Positions 23,208-33,417 are shown, numbered from the stretch's first letter. The stretch is DNA of 64,000 bases from Candidatus Thiodubiliella sp. (GCA_029237605.1 JAQRGB010000001.1:194303-258302), one strand, 5' to 3'. The notes: generated by a model not told the origin, from the letters alone. A program made the numbers and translations.

Positions 23208-25010
23208 ATGCTTGATTCGATTACATCTCCTATTGATATTAAAAATCTGAGTTTAAAACAGTTACAATCCTTAGCGGATGAAATTCATACATTTTTAATC
23301 AATAATGTGCAGAAAACTGGTGGGCATCTTGCTTCTAATCTTGGTACAGTCGAAATGTCAATTGCTATGCATTATGTATTTGATACACCAAAAGACAGCA
23401 TTGTATTTGATGTTGGACATCAAGCTTACACGCACAAAATACTAACAGGACGTAAGGATAGAATGCATACTATACGTCAAAAAAATGGTATATCTGGATT
23501 TACTAAAAGAGAAGAAAGTGAGCACGATAGTTTTGGCGCTGGACATTCATCAACTTCTATTAGCGCAGCTTTAGGTATTGCGATTGCCAATAAAATTAAC
23601 CATAATGATAATAAATCTATTGCAGTAATTGGTGATGGAGCACTTACTGGTGGCATGTCATTCGAAGCATTAAACCATGCTGGTGACAGTGATGCAGATT
23701 TGCTAATTATTCTCAATGATAATAATATGAGTATCTCAAAAAATGTCGGTGCAATGAATAAATATCTAACTAAGCTCATCTCTGGTAAAGTATATTCAAC
23801 GATGAAAAATAAATCACTAGTTTTTCTAGAAAGAATGCCACGTATACATGAATTTGCTAAACGTTCAGAAGAACACCTTAAAGGTATGGTTTTACCTAGT
23901 ACTTTATTTGAAGAATTAGGCTTAGAGTATTATGGACCAATTAATGGGCACGACTTGCCTACTTTAATCAAAACTCTACAAAACTTAAAAGCGCAGAATA
24001 GACCTAGATTACTTCACTTGATTACCAAAAAAGGCCATGGCTTAGATAGTGCAGAAAATGACCCTTGTAAATTTCATGGTATCGCTCCTGCATCTGATAA
24101 CTCAAATACACAAGATAGTAGTTATAGCAATATTTTTGGACGCTGGTTAATAAATACTGCCAGTAACAATAAAGATTTAATAGCTATAACTCCTGCAATG
24201 TGTACTGGTTCTGGCATGAGTGAGTTTGAGCAAAAATTTCCTGAACAGTATTTTGATGTGGGGATTGCTGAACAACATGCTGTTACTTTTGCAGCTGGAT
24301 TAGCAACACAGGGCTTAAAGCCTATTGTTGCTATTTATTCAACTTTTTTACAACGTGGCTATGATCAGCTTATTCACGATATTGCTTTACAAAAACTTAA
24401 TGTTATTTTTGCCATTGATCGAGCAGGTTTAGTTGGCAGTGATGGAGCTACTCATGCGGGGTGTTTTGATTTAAGTTTTTTAAGATGCATTCCAAACCTA
24501 GTAATTATGGCGCCAAGCAATGGTTTGGAAATGTATAAAATGCTCAATACTGCTTTTAAAATGGAATCACCTATTTGTATTCGCTATCCACGAGGTATGT
24601 CAAGTGTGAAAAAATATGAAACTCAAGATATCGTAGAAGTTGGCAAGGGTAATGTACTACTAAAAGGCAATAAAATAGCTATTTTTTCTTATGGTAATAC
24701 AGTTGGAGCGGCGTTAAAAGCAGGCAAAGAGCTTGGGGCTAGTGTGATTGATATGCGTTTTGTAAAGCCATTAGACAAGCAACTTATTAGTGAAATAGCA
24801 AACTCACACCATCAATTAATTTCTATTGAAGATAATACTATATTAGGCGGTGGAGGCAGCGCTATTAGCGAGTACCTACATCAAAAAAAAATTACAACAT
24901 CTTTGCGAATATTAGGATTACCAGATGAATTTACCGAACAAGGATCTCAAGAAGAATTATATCAACAATATGGGTTAACAGCGCAAGGCATTATTGATGC
25001 TACCAAATAA
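23208..25010 (+). CDS. dxs: 1-deoxy-D-xylulose-5-phosphate synthase
   Basis: 600 aa; GGHLASNLGTVEMSIAMHYVFDTPKDSIVFDVGHQAYTHKILTGR, VGIAEQHAVTFAAGLA. Confidence 0.97.
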   Translation: MLDSITSPIDIKNLSLKQLQSLADEIHTFLINNVQKTGGHLASNLGTVEMSIAMHYVFDTPKDSIVFDVGHQAYTHKILTGRKDRMHTIRQKNGISGFTKREESEHDSFGAGHSSTSISAALGIAIANKINHNDNKSIAVIGDGALTGGMSFEALNHAGDSDADLLIILNDNNMSISKNVGAMNKYLTKLISGKVYSTMKNKSLVFLERMPRIHEFAKRSEEHLKGMVLPSTLFEELGLEYYGPINGHDLPTLIKTLQNLKAQNRPRLLHLITKKGHGLDSAENDPCKFHGIAPASDNSNTQDSSYSNIFGRWLINTASNNKDLIAITPAMCTGSGMSEFEQKFPEQYFDVGIAEQHAVTFAAGLATQGLKPIVAIYSTFLQRGYDQLIHDIALQKLNVIFAIDRAGLVGSDGATHAGCFDLSFLRCIPNLVIMAPSNGLEMYKMLNTAFKMESPICIRYPRGMSSVKKYETQDIVEVGKGNVLLKGNKIAIFSYGNTVGAALKAGKELGASVIDMRFVKPLDKQLISEIANSHHQLISIEDNTILGGGGSAISEYLHQKKITTSLRILGLPDEFTEQGSQEELYQQYGLTAQGIIDATK

Positions 25011-25504
25011 TGAAAAAACTCCTAAAACGTTATAGCCCCAATCAAAATGAAATAAAAAATCATAAGACACTTAGTTGGCTTAGTAAACACTTACACAATC
25101 CCAGTTTATGGAATTTTAATCGTAAATCTATTTCTAAAGCCTTTGCAATTGGTTTATTTTGTGCATTTACTCCCGTACCGTTCCAAATGTTACTGGCTGC
25201 ACCATGCGCTATTATTTTTTCAGCTAACTTGCCTGTGGCAGTAGCATTAGTGTGGATTACCAACCCTATAACAATACCACCTATTTTCTACGCCTGCTAC
25301 AAACTTGGTGCTTGGATTTTAGAAGTAAATATTAAACAAGACTTTGTAATGTCATTTAAATATGTGTGGCAAGTATTTGACACGATTTGGCAGCCATTCT
25401 TACTTGGTTGTTTGATACTATCCATTGTTAGCTCAGTACTTGGTTATTTCAGCATTCAGTTCGTTTATCGACTAAAGGCCTATAAAAGATTAAGAAAAAG
25501 TTAA
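25010..25504 (+). CDS. DUF2062 family membrane protein
   Basis: 164 aa; [45 protein letters not shown]. Confidence 0.9.
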   Translation: MKKLLKRYSPNQNEIKNHKTLSWLSKHLHNPSLWNFNRKSISKAFAIGLFCAFTPVPFQMLLAAPCAIIFSANLPVAVALVWITNPITIPPIFYACYKLGAWILEVNIKQDFVMSFKYVWQVFDTIWQPFLLGCLILSIVSSVLGYFSIQFVYRLKAYKRLRKS

Positions 25505-26566
25505 TTTTCGCCTAATTTGTATTTCTAACTGATCAACTAGATCTTCATTGCTTACTTTAGAATGCGTTAAACCATCAATATACATTAAATTAGGAGCGCC
25601 GCCAGTTAGACCAACTGATACTGCTTTGGCCTCACCTGGTCCGTTAACCACACAACCAATGACCGCAACATCAATTGGCTCATTAATATCTTCTAAACGC
25701 GCTTCTAATTCATTAACTACCTTGATTACATTAAACTTTTGTCGTGAACAAGATGGACAGGCAATCAAATTAACACCTTTTTGTCGCAAACCAAGTGACT
25801 TTAAAATATCAAATCCAACTTTAATTTCATCCACAGGATCAGAAGCAAGAGAAACACGAATAGTATCGCCAATACCTTCTGAAAGAAGCAAACCTAAGCC
25901 AATAGATGATTTTATTGAACCTGCTCTAAGCGATCCTGATTCGGTAATACCAAGATGTAGAGGGTTTTTAATTTGTGATGCTAATTGTTTGTAAGCAAAA
26001 ACTGTCATAAATACTTCACTGGCTTTAAGTGATATTTTGTAATTATCAAAATTAAGTCTATCTAGAATATCAATATGCCTAAATGCGCTTTCCACCATTG
26101 CTTCAGGCGTAGGTTTAATATATTTCTTTTGTAAGTCTTTTTCCAAAGAACCTGCATTAACGCCAATACGGATTGGAATATTGTTATCTAATGCTGATGC
26201 CACTACCTCTTTAACCCTGCACTCTCGCCCGATATTACCTGGGTTAATACGCAGACAATCTGCACCATATTCTGCAACTTTGAGCGCAATTTTGTAATCA
26301 AAATGAATGTCAGCAATCAATGGAATGCTAACTTGTTTCTTTATTTCTTTAAAAGCATGTGCTGCATCCATTGTTGGTACAGAAATACGCACTAAATCAG
26401 CTCCTGCATTTTGAACTTCCTGTATTTGTACAACTGTTGCTTTAACGTCATGCGTGTCGGTATTAGTCATACTCTGTACAGAAATTAGCGCATTACCACC
26501 AATGGCAACATCACCAACAAAGATTTGCTTAGATTCTCTTCTTTTGATACTGTAAGTAGATTTCAT
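25490..26566 (-). CDS. ispG: 4-hydroxy-3-methylbut-2-en-1-yl diphosphate synthase
   Basis: 358 aa; [69 protein letters not shown]. Confidence 0.97.
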   Translation of the reverse strand: MKSTYSIKRRESKQIFVGDVAIGGNALISVQSMTNTDTHDVKATVVQIQEVQNAGADLVRISVPTMDAAHAFKEIKKQVSIPLIADIHFDYKIALKVAEYGADCLRINPGNIGRECRVKEVVASALDNNIPIRIGVNAGSLEKDLQKKYIKPTPEAMVESAFRHIDILDRLNFDNYKISLKASEVFMTVFAYKQLASQIKNPLHLGITESGSLRAGSIKSSIGLGLLLSEGIGDTIRVSLASDPVDEIKVGFDILKSLGLRQKGVNLIACPSCSRQKFNVIKVVNELEARLEDINEPIDVAVIGCVVNGPGEAKAVSVGLTGGAPNLMYIDGLTHSKVSNEDLVDQLEIQIRRKLTFS

Positions 26567-26568
26567 CG

Positions 26569-26859
26569 CTATTTCTTATAAATTTGATTCACCTCATCCA
26601 GATTTTCTAGCACCTTATATTCTCCTACTCTTGGCTTGATTATGCTAGCTTTAATATCAATATGAGAATGGTTAATTTTAATTTTATCGGTTTCTGGTTC
26701 TTTGATAATAATCACGCTTGTGTTTGATTTTTTTGGTATTTGCTTATCACTAGAAAAAAAATAAACAATAAGAATAAGAATAAATACAGCTAATAATATC
26801 CACAACTTAAGGCCTTTGCCTATTTTTCTTTGTTTGTGATAACATTCAATGCTTCCCAT
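26569..26859 (-). CDS. small single-TM hypothetical protein between rlmN and ispG
   Basis: 96 aa ORF tightly packed between co-oriented genes; TM helix [19 protein letters not shown]. Confidence 0.6.
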   Translation of the reverse strand: MGSIECYHKQRKIGKGLKLWILLAVFILILIVYFFSSDKQIPKKSNTSVIIIKEPETDKIKINHSHIDIKASIIKPRVGEYKVLENLDEVNQIYKK

Positions 26860-26861
26860 GT

Positions 26862-27935
26862 TTATCCTGCTATATCTTTAATACGTTTAGTTTTATCAAT
26901 AATCTTGCCAGCTAACTGACCGCAAGCACCGCTTATATCGCCACCCCGTGTACGCCTGATGGTAGTACGAATACCATTGTCAAATAAAATATCTTGAAAC
27001 AATGCAATTGTAACCTTCTCTGAAGGCTTGTATTTAGTTTCTGGAAAAGAGTTGAAAGGAATTAAATTCACTTTAACTGATAGTCCTTTTAATAAAAATG
27101 CTAATTTCTTAGCTTGAACAACGCTATCATTCACTCCATCTAGCATTACATATTCAAACAAAATATGTCTCTCTTGCGTGCCTGCGTTTAAGTAGTTTCG
27201 ACAAGCTGATATTAATTCTTTAATTGGATATTTTTGGTTAATTGGTACCAGTTCATCACGCAAAAGATCATCAGATGTATGCAAAGAAATAGCCAAACTA
27301 ACTGGGGTTCTATCCGCCATCCTTAGTAGTGCTGGTACCACGCCAGAGGTTGAAATAGTCACCTTACGTCTAGAAAACCCAAACGCTAAATCATCTAATA
27401 ATAAATCACAGGCTGTGTAAACTGCCTGCTCGTTTAGCAAAGGCTCTCCCATCCCCATAAATACTACATTAGAAATACGCTTATTTTTGTTATTTAAATG
27501 CAGATTAACAATCATCACCTGAGCAATGATTTCTGCAGTTGTAAGATTACGATTAAAACCTTGCATACCAGTATAGCAAAAAGTACATGCCAATGAACAT
27601 CCTACTTGTGACGAAATACATAACGTGCCTCTGTCTTTTTCAGGAATATATACTGTCTCTATAAAATTATTTTTACCTGCATCAATTACCCACTTAATCA
27701 CACCATCAAATGCATTACTCTGCTTGACTACTTTAGGAAGTTCAATGCAAACAGTATCATTAAGTTGCTCTCTAAGTTTTTTGCTTAAATTTAACATCTT
27801 ATCAAAGTCAAACTCATAATATTTGTAAATCCAGCGCATAATCTGTTTGACACGATAAGGCTTCTCACCTAAAGTTTTAAAAAAATCAGTGAGTGCTTTT
27901 TGGTTTAAATCTAAAAGATTACACTTGATATTCAA
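26862..27935 (-). CDS. rlmN: 23S rRNA (adenine-C2)-methyltransferase, radical SAM
   Basis: 357 aa; CISSQVGCSLACTFCYTGMQGFNRNLT, GMGEPLLN, RRTRGGDISGACGQLAG. Confidence 0.97.
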   Translation of the reverse strand: MNIKCNLLDLNQKALTDFFKTLGEKPYRVKQIMRWIYKYYEFDFDKMLNLSKKLREQLNDTVCIELPKVVKQSNAFDGVIKWVIDAGKNNFIETVYIPEKDRGTLCISSQVGCSLACTFCYTGMQGFNRNLTTAEIIAQVMIVNLHLNNKNKRISNVVFMGMGEPLLNEQAVYTACDLLLDDLAFGFSRRKVTISTSGVVPALLRMADRTPVSLAISLHTSDDLLRDELVPINQKYPIKELISACRNYLNAGTQERHILFEYVMLDGVNDSVVQAKKLAFLLKGLSVKVNLIPFNSFPETKYKPSEKVTIALFQDILFDNGIRTTIRRTRGGDISGACGQLAGKIIDKTKRIKDIAG

Positions 27936-28064
27936 AATATACCCTTTGTATAATTATTGATAATTAAAAAATAACGCCATTCTAGGTGGTATTGAATGCC
28001 ACTAACCAAGTTAGCTGTATTGTTAAAAAGTATTTTAATAGTAATTAAGATCATCTTTAAATTC

Positions 28065-28106
28065 ACAAATAAAAAAAAGCACCATATGGTGCTTTTTTTT
28101 ATTTGT
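28065..28106. terminator. 42-bp perfect palindrome, bidirectional terminator-like, 3' of HU gene
   Basis: ACAAATAAAAAAAAGCACCATATGGTGCTTTTTTTTATTTGT equals its own reverse complement; GC core plus A/T tracts. Confidence 0.85.
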
Positions 28107-28118
28107 AATAATTAAATA

Positions 28119-28394
28119 TTAACAATTTACAGCATCTTTAAGAGATTTACCTGCTTTAAATGCAGCTACTTTAGATGCAGAAATTTGAATAGTTGCACCA
28201 GTTTGTGGATTGCGACCTGTACGCGCAGCGCGATCTCTAACAACAAAAGAACCAAAACCAGTTAACTGCACGCTATCACCTTTAGACATGGCATTAGAAA
28301 TAGCATTAGTTGTAGCATTTAGTGCGCGAGCAGCATCTGCTTTAGAAAGATTTGTCTCTGATGCAATCGCACCAATTAGTTCAGATTTGTTCAT
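28119..28394 (-). CDS. HU family DNA-binding protein
   Basis: 91 aa from MNKSELIGAIASETNLSKADAARALNA; GSFVVRDRAARTGRNPQTGATIQI; the annotated ORF extends upstream spuriously. Confidence 0.95.
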   Translation of the reverse strand: MNKSELIGAIASETNLSKADAARALNATTNAISNAMSKGDSVQLTGFGSFVVRDRAARTGRNPQTGATIQISASKVAAFKAGKSLKDAVNC

Positions 28395-28557
28395 ATTTAT
28401 CTCCTTGAAAGTTCTTGTTAAAAAAATACTAAAAGTCCTTATAAATAAAAAATAAAAGCAGCAACAAATCAATGTTACAACAATCACAACAGTTAGTGCG
28501 CTTAATTATAATCTAATAACCATACTATGTAAAGGTTTTTTAAAAAAAATATTTTCT

Positions 28558-29037
28558 CTATTTGAAGCTTTCTTTTAACGCTCTTTTTTTATCTATCTTC
28601 CAGTCTTTTTCTTTGATGTCTTGGCGCTTATCATATGTTTTTTTACCCTTAGCTATGCCGATTTCTAACTTAACTTTACCTTTATACCAATATAATTTAA
28701 GTGGTATTATGGTAGCGCCTTTTTGATTAACTTTATCCTTGATACGATTAATTTCTAAGCGATGTAGTAATAATTTTCGCGTTCGCGTTGGGTCAGCTTT
28801 AACATGCGTAGAAGTACTTTTTAAAGGGGAAATATGACTACCAAACAAAAACAACTCATTATCTTTTAAAATAACATAACTTTCCTTAATCTGCACCTTA
28901 TTATCACGTAGGCTTTTTACCTCCCAACCCTCTAAAGAAATCCCAGCTTCAAGCGTTTGTTCTATAAAATAGTCATATCGCGCCTTTTTATTGGTGGCAA
29001 TCATATTTGAACTTATTTTTTTATTTTTTTTAGTCAT
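28558..29037 (-). CDS. smpB: SsrA-binding protein
   Basis: MTKKNKKISSNMIATNKKARYDYFIEQTLEAGISLEGWEVKSLRDNKVQIKESYV; GKKTYDKRQDIKEKDW. Confidence 0.96.
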   Translation of the reverse strand: MTKKNKKISSNMIATNKKARYDYFIEQTLEAGISLEGWEVKSLRDNKVQIKESYVILKDNELFLFGSHISPLKSTSTHVKADPTRTRKLLLHRLEINRIKDKVNQKGATIIPLKLYWYKGKVKLEIGIAKGKKTYDKRQDIKEKDWKIDKKRALKESFK

Positions 29038-29488
29038 GCATAGAATCTCTAAAGGCGCCATTGTTCCATACTCTTGTGGACAAATGTATCAATTGGTTAA
29101 TCAAATTAATAAATACCCTAAATTTCTTAATTGGTGTTCATCTGCTAGCATTATAAATCAAACTGAAGAAGAAATTGTTGCTTCAATAAGTATTAATAAA
29201 AGTACATTTAATCAAACTTTTACCACAATTAATACTTTAATTCCTGACACACGTATTGATATGCAGCTTAAAGACGGACCTTTTAAACAATTAAATGGTG
29301 CTTGGGTTTTTACACTGTTAAGTGATAATGCTTGTAAAATAAACCTTGAATTAGAATTTAGTTTTGCTTCAAAGTTAGTTGATATGACAATTGCCCCTAT
29401 CTTTACTTCAATCTCTAGCACACAACTTGATGCTTTTATTAAGCAAGCTAAGAAAATATACGGCGATAAAGACTACACGTCATTATGA
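29036..29488 (+). CDS. ratA: RatA-like START-domain (ubiquinone-binding/oligoketide cyclase) protein
   Basis: MHRISKGAIVPYSCGQMYQLVNQINKYPKFLNWC; DGPFKQLNGAWVF; typical N-terminus fits the ATG at 29036. Confidence 0.9.
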   Translation: MHRISKGAIVPYSCGQMYQLVNQINKYPKFLNWCSSASIINQTEEEIVASISINKSTFNQTFTTINTLIPDTRIDMQLKDGPFKQLNGAWVFTLLSDNACKINLELEFSFASKLVDMTIAPIFTSISSTQLDAFIKQAKKIYGDKDYTSL

Positions 29489-29986
29489 GCAATCATTAAA
29501 ATATTATCTTATTTAGCAAAACATTTGGAGTAATATGTCAATTAGTGGTAGTGAAAAATCTATCTAACTTTATTAAAAAAAGTTTTTTACCCAATAAGAT
29601 AAGAAGGATTAATGATACTAACTGATTGTGGTAAACTAAAACATCAAATCTCACGCTCAAAGTTTAATAAAAAAACATATCTTGTGTAAATTAATAGTAA
29701 AGTTACTAACGATGCTATTATTTAATTACGACAAAAAATAACATAAAAATACGGGATGAACAAACATACTAAGACAGGTATTGCTCAACAACCTGATTGG
29801 CTTTGGGGTAGGAATCAACCAATACGCAAGCGTAAAAATATTCAGACTTCATGAATTAAACTTAAAATAATCGAAGAAAAAATTATCAAGTTAGGTGCAT
29901 GACTGCTCACGTTGCTATTCCAACACTTAAACTAATTCTCACACAAATTTGTGATTATAAATTAGACATCATTCAACTAGGATTCT

Positions 29987-30756
29987 ATGAATGCTTTTGA
30001 GCTAGTATACTGTGCTTTAATGAGTGATATTATTGATGACAAAATTAAACTCACACAACAACTATATATACTTAACATCAATCATAAGCTATATTACAAA
30101 ACCACGCATAAAATCCATAAAATATCTAACCCAGGTAGGCTAAAGAAACCTGAGATAGTAAGATTTCAATCAGTCCTCAGTCCCGCGGATGGGTAAATCA
30201 AACCTTGGTCTTATTAAAACCATTCATGCAATTTGTCATATTGAATTTAATGCAATTAACCTCGCCTTGGATGCCGTATATCAATTTCATAGTATGCCTA
30301 AACAATTTTACCAGGATTGGATTAAGGTGACTTTTGAAGAATCGCAGAATTTTACTTTAATTAATAATTATCTAATTAAAGTAAAATACCGATACGGAGA
30401 TTTTGAAGCACATAATGGCTTGTGAAAAATAACAGTTGATACTGATTATGATGTGCTTGCGCGTATGGCGCTAATACCTAGGATATTAGAAGCCAGAGCT
30501 TTAGGCGTCACACCAAAAATCCAAAAGCGTTTTGCACATTCAAAATTCAGTGATATGGTCGATATTTTAGATATTATTATTTTTTGATGAAATCAATCAT
30601 GTAAAAATTGGCAATACTTGGTTCCATTACTTTTGTAAACAAAAAGATATTAATCCATTAACCATCTTTGATGAACTAGTGAAAAAACACATAGAAGGAA
30701 AACTTCGTGGTCCATTTAATATTGAAGCTAGAAAATTAGCTAATTTTTCCAAATAA
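29987..30756 (+). pseudogene. decayed DUF455 (ferritin-like) family gene
   Basis: Fragments in different frames: FELVYCALMSD..NPGRLKKPEIVRFQ / MGKSNLGLIKTIHAICHIEFNAINLALDAVYQFHSMPKQFYQDW..YGDFEAHNGL(stop)KITVDTDYDVLARMALIPRILEARALGVTPKIQKRF..DILDII / FDEINHVKIGNTWFHYFCKQKDINPLTIFDELVKKHIEGKLRGPFNIEARKLANFSK. Confidence 0.88.
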
Positions 30757-30768
30757 GGATTAGAATAT

Positions 30769-31653
30769 CTAGAGTGTATCTAACCAATTAGAAATATTAG
30801 CTATAAGACGCTCAACCGAGCCATTATTCTTATTGTAGTAATGCTGTGCGTTCTCAACAACCATTTGTACTGATTTTTTATTGCCTGCAATCTTAATTAG
30901 CTTGTCCCTATATGGTGCTAATTTTATTACCCCATTAAAATCATTATCAGCATAGATATCCAATATAGGCGCTGACATCTTATAAAGTGGGAAGCCATTT
31001 ACAATTTTTTGCTTATAATCTGTCGCGCCCATGCCGATGCCGATATATCCTTTAATTTTGCTATCGCCATATTTATCAATATAGCTCATTGCCATATGTG
31101 CGCCACAGCCATGTGCAATCAGTACAATATTATTAACTCCTTTTTCTTTATAAAAATCAATCGCTGCATCAATACGATCGTGTGAATAAGGAAAAATTGG
31201 TACGTAATCATAGTATTTAGCATTCTTATTCAATATTGGCATTTGCACCGATAGCGTATGCCATCCTTTTTTTACCAGCCCAATTCGAAGTGGCTTAATC
31301 GTATTACTCCAGTTTGCATGCTGTCCACGATTATGTAAGATGATTACGCCGCCTTTGGTATTATATGTTTCATTTTCCATAAAAATACTGAAAATTTCTT
31401 TACCATTTTTTAATTCTAAATATTCAACATCACCTTCCATAACTGCATCGGCTATTTGACCAACCATACGATTTTCTCTAGTAAAATCAGATTCTATACC
31501 CACAAACTTATTAAATTCAGCGCGTAATTTATTTGGATTAAAATCACCAAACATTGGTAAATTTGGTAATTCTGGCATAAATAGTGATGGAAAGACAGCA
31601 TGACTAATATGAGTGTATGTAAGTATCATTAAACTCAGTAGAACTTTATTCAT
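30769..31653 (-). CDS. DUF3530 family (alpha/beta-hydrolase-like) exported protein
   Basis: 294 aa; signal peptide; GGVIILHNRGQHANWSNTIKPLRIGLVKKGWHTLSVQMPIL; NIVLIAHGCGAHMAMSYI. Confidence 0.85.
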   Translation of the reverse strand: MNKVLLSLMILTYTHISHAVFPSLFMPELPNLPMFGDFNPNKLRAEFNKFVGIESDFTRENRMVGQIADAVMEGDVEYLELKNGKEIFSIFMENETYNTKGGVIILHNRGQHANWSNTIKPLRIGLVKKGWHTLSVQMPILNKNAKYYDYVPIFPYSHDRIDAAIDFYKEKGVNNIVLIAHGCGAHMAMSYIDKYGDSKIKGYIGIGMGATDYKQKIVNGFPLYKMSAPILDIYADNDFNGVIKLAPYRDKLIKIAGNKKSVQMVVENAQHYYNKNNGSVERLIANISNWLDTL

Positions 31654-32182
31654 TATACCTTTCTCTTAATTTATCTAGTGTAACTTGTGCCTGTGGGTGT
31701 TTGTTATTTCTTGCTCTTTGAAGCCAATAATACGCTTTCTTAGGATTGTTTTGCTCTAATAACAATGAAGCCAAATTAAATTGCGCGTATTCATCATTCG
31801 AATTCGCTGCTGCTAACCACCACTGATGTGCTTGTTTTTTCTGACTTTGCTGATAATACAACATTGCCAATTCGCTCTGAGCATAAGGAAACCCTTGTTT
31901 TGCAGATTTTTCAAACCAATTAAATGCTTTATTTTTATTTTTACTCACACCCAGGCCATGTAAATAACTCAAACCAATATTATTTTGAGCTGCTGCGTAC
32001 CCTTCTTTAGCTGCACGCATCATCCATACAAATGCATATTCATTATGCCCTTTTTGTGAGTAATTATAGCCAATACGATACCATGAGTCTACACTGCTAT
32101 TCGCACACACTAATGGTACGCTTAATACTCCTAACATAAATATAAATAACACCAATACAAGGTTTCTATTTTCAACTTGCAT
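31646..32182 (-). CDS. Sel1-repeat (TPR-like) exported protein
   Basis: 178 aa; signal peptide; repeats AAKEGYAAAQNNIGLSYLHGLGVSKNKNKAFNWFEKSAKQGFPYAQSELAMLY. Confidence 0.88.
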   Translation of the reverse strand: MQVENRNLVLVLFIFMLGVLSVPLVCANSSVDSWYRIGYNYSQKGHNEYAFVWMMRAAKEGYAAAQNNIGLSYLHGLGVSKNKNKAFNWFEKSAKQGFPYAQSELAMLYYQQSQKKQAHQWWLAAANSNDEYAQFNLASLLLEQNNPKKAYYWLQRARNNKHPQAQVTLDKLRERYNE

Positions 32183-32278
32183 TATTTGTCATATATTTTT
32201 TTATAAGATTATTTTATAATAATGAATGGTTAATAAAATATGATGATTAGTTATTGTATAATAACCTCACAATAAAAA

Positions 32279-32306
32279 AGGCGCTATTAACATAACGCCC
32301 CTTTTT
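32279..32306 (-). terminator. rho-independent terminator after rhodanese-like gene
   Basis: Minus strand GGCGTTAT-GTTA-ATAGCGCC followed by TTTTTT (one G-T wobble). Confidence 0.7.
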
Positions 32307-32327
32307 TTAATTAGAAGTAATTAAAAA

Positions 32328-32969
32328 TTACTTAGCAACAGTACTAAGACCCAATGAGTGCCATGCATTCATACCACTACGATAGTACTTAAGTTTATTT
32401 TCTGGATAGCCTAACGAAAGTAGCGCTCTAATTGCTGCAGGTGATTGACCACACCATAAGCCATTACAGAATAAATACAAAGTCTTTGCTTTAGTAAAGT
32501 TAAAGATACCATCTTGTTCAGTAACGTCAAAACGATTAATTAAGATATCCATTACTGCATCTGGGTCTTTAGCAACTGCTTTAACATTTAATTTATTAAA
32601 TGGAATGTTAACCGCACCCTTGATTGTGCCACCTTTTTTAGCAGTAGTCCAAACCGGAGTACGGGAATCCACGACCATAATAGATTTATCGCCATTAGCA
32701 ATACCACGCAAAGCATGAATAATATCTAACTCACTTACTGTCTCAACATTAGCTGGTGCAAATGGATGCATCGGCTGGATACAAAAAGGTGGACAAGGGC
32801 GCGAAGTTTTCGCAAATGCCGGGTGAATAGTGGCTTTGTTATCTTGATTACGAGATATGCCAACAACTTCCATAACGCCTTTAACAATGCCAACTGGCTT
32901 GGCAACTATGGCCGTTGATACCAATAATGCTACTGATATAGCACTTACTACTAGTGTTTTAAATTTCAT
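32328..32969 (-). CDS. exported rhodanese-like sulfurtransferase-domain protein
   Basis: 213 aa; signal peptide; DSRTPVWTTAKKGGTIKGAVNIPFNKL; active-site-like FCNGLWCGQSPAAIRALLSLGYPENKLKYYRSGMNAW. Confidence 0.9.
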   Translation of the reverse strand: MKFKTLVVSAISVALLVSTAIVAKPVGIVKGVMEVVGISRNQDNKATIHPAFAKTSRPCPPFCIQPMHPFAPANVETVSELDIIHALRGIANGDKSIMVVDSRTPVWTTAKKGGTIKGAVNIPFNKLNVKAVAKDPDAVMDILINRFDVTEQDGIFNFTKAKTLYLFCNGLWCGQSPAAIRALLSLGYPENKLKYYRSGMNAWHSLGLSTVAK

Positions 32970-33047
32970 CTTATTTTCTCCTTTTTTTTATGAAAAATAG
33001 CTCTTTTAAACATCTATCGATAGTCTACAAAAAGCAGAACTAAAAAA

Positions 33048-33278
33048 TTAATCACAACTAGGCTCTTCTTCTAGATTATGTTGTGCATAATAATCAACTA
33101 CACAAATTTCACGCTTATTTTCATCGTCAATATCTTCACAACGTGTCACAGCACCATTTCGAACTACTTGCATTTGTGCTTCAATTGCATTATCACCTAA
33201 TATAGCGACACCATCTTGTGCATCTGCAAATACATTAAAATTTAACAGCAGTACAAATAATATAATTAATTTTTTCAT
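33048..33278 (-). CDS. small exported hypothetical protein with three cysteines
   Basis: 76 aa from MKKLIILFVLLLNFNVFADAQDG; signal peptide; CEDIDDENKREICVVDYYAQHNLEEEPSC. Confidence 0.65.
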   Translation of the reverse strand: MKKLIILFVLLLNFNVFADAQDGVAILGDNAIEAQMQVVRNGAVTRCEDIDDENKREICVVDYYAQHNLEEEPSCD

Positions 33279-33417
33279 TATTGCCTCTTTATTATTATAT
33301 AAATTAATCATTATATTAACTAATTAAGATACTTATTATTCACAATAAAAAATACTTTGCAAGTATATCAAAATTCAATAATATTATAATAGTACTATAT
33401 ACCCAGAATATCAAACC

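Noticed and set aside
26806-26830. AGGCCTTTGCCTA similar to the candidate IS end motif
   Set aside because: Lies inside the small TM ORF coding for GKGLK; match is partial and best explained by coding sequence.
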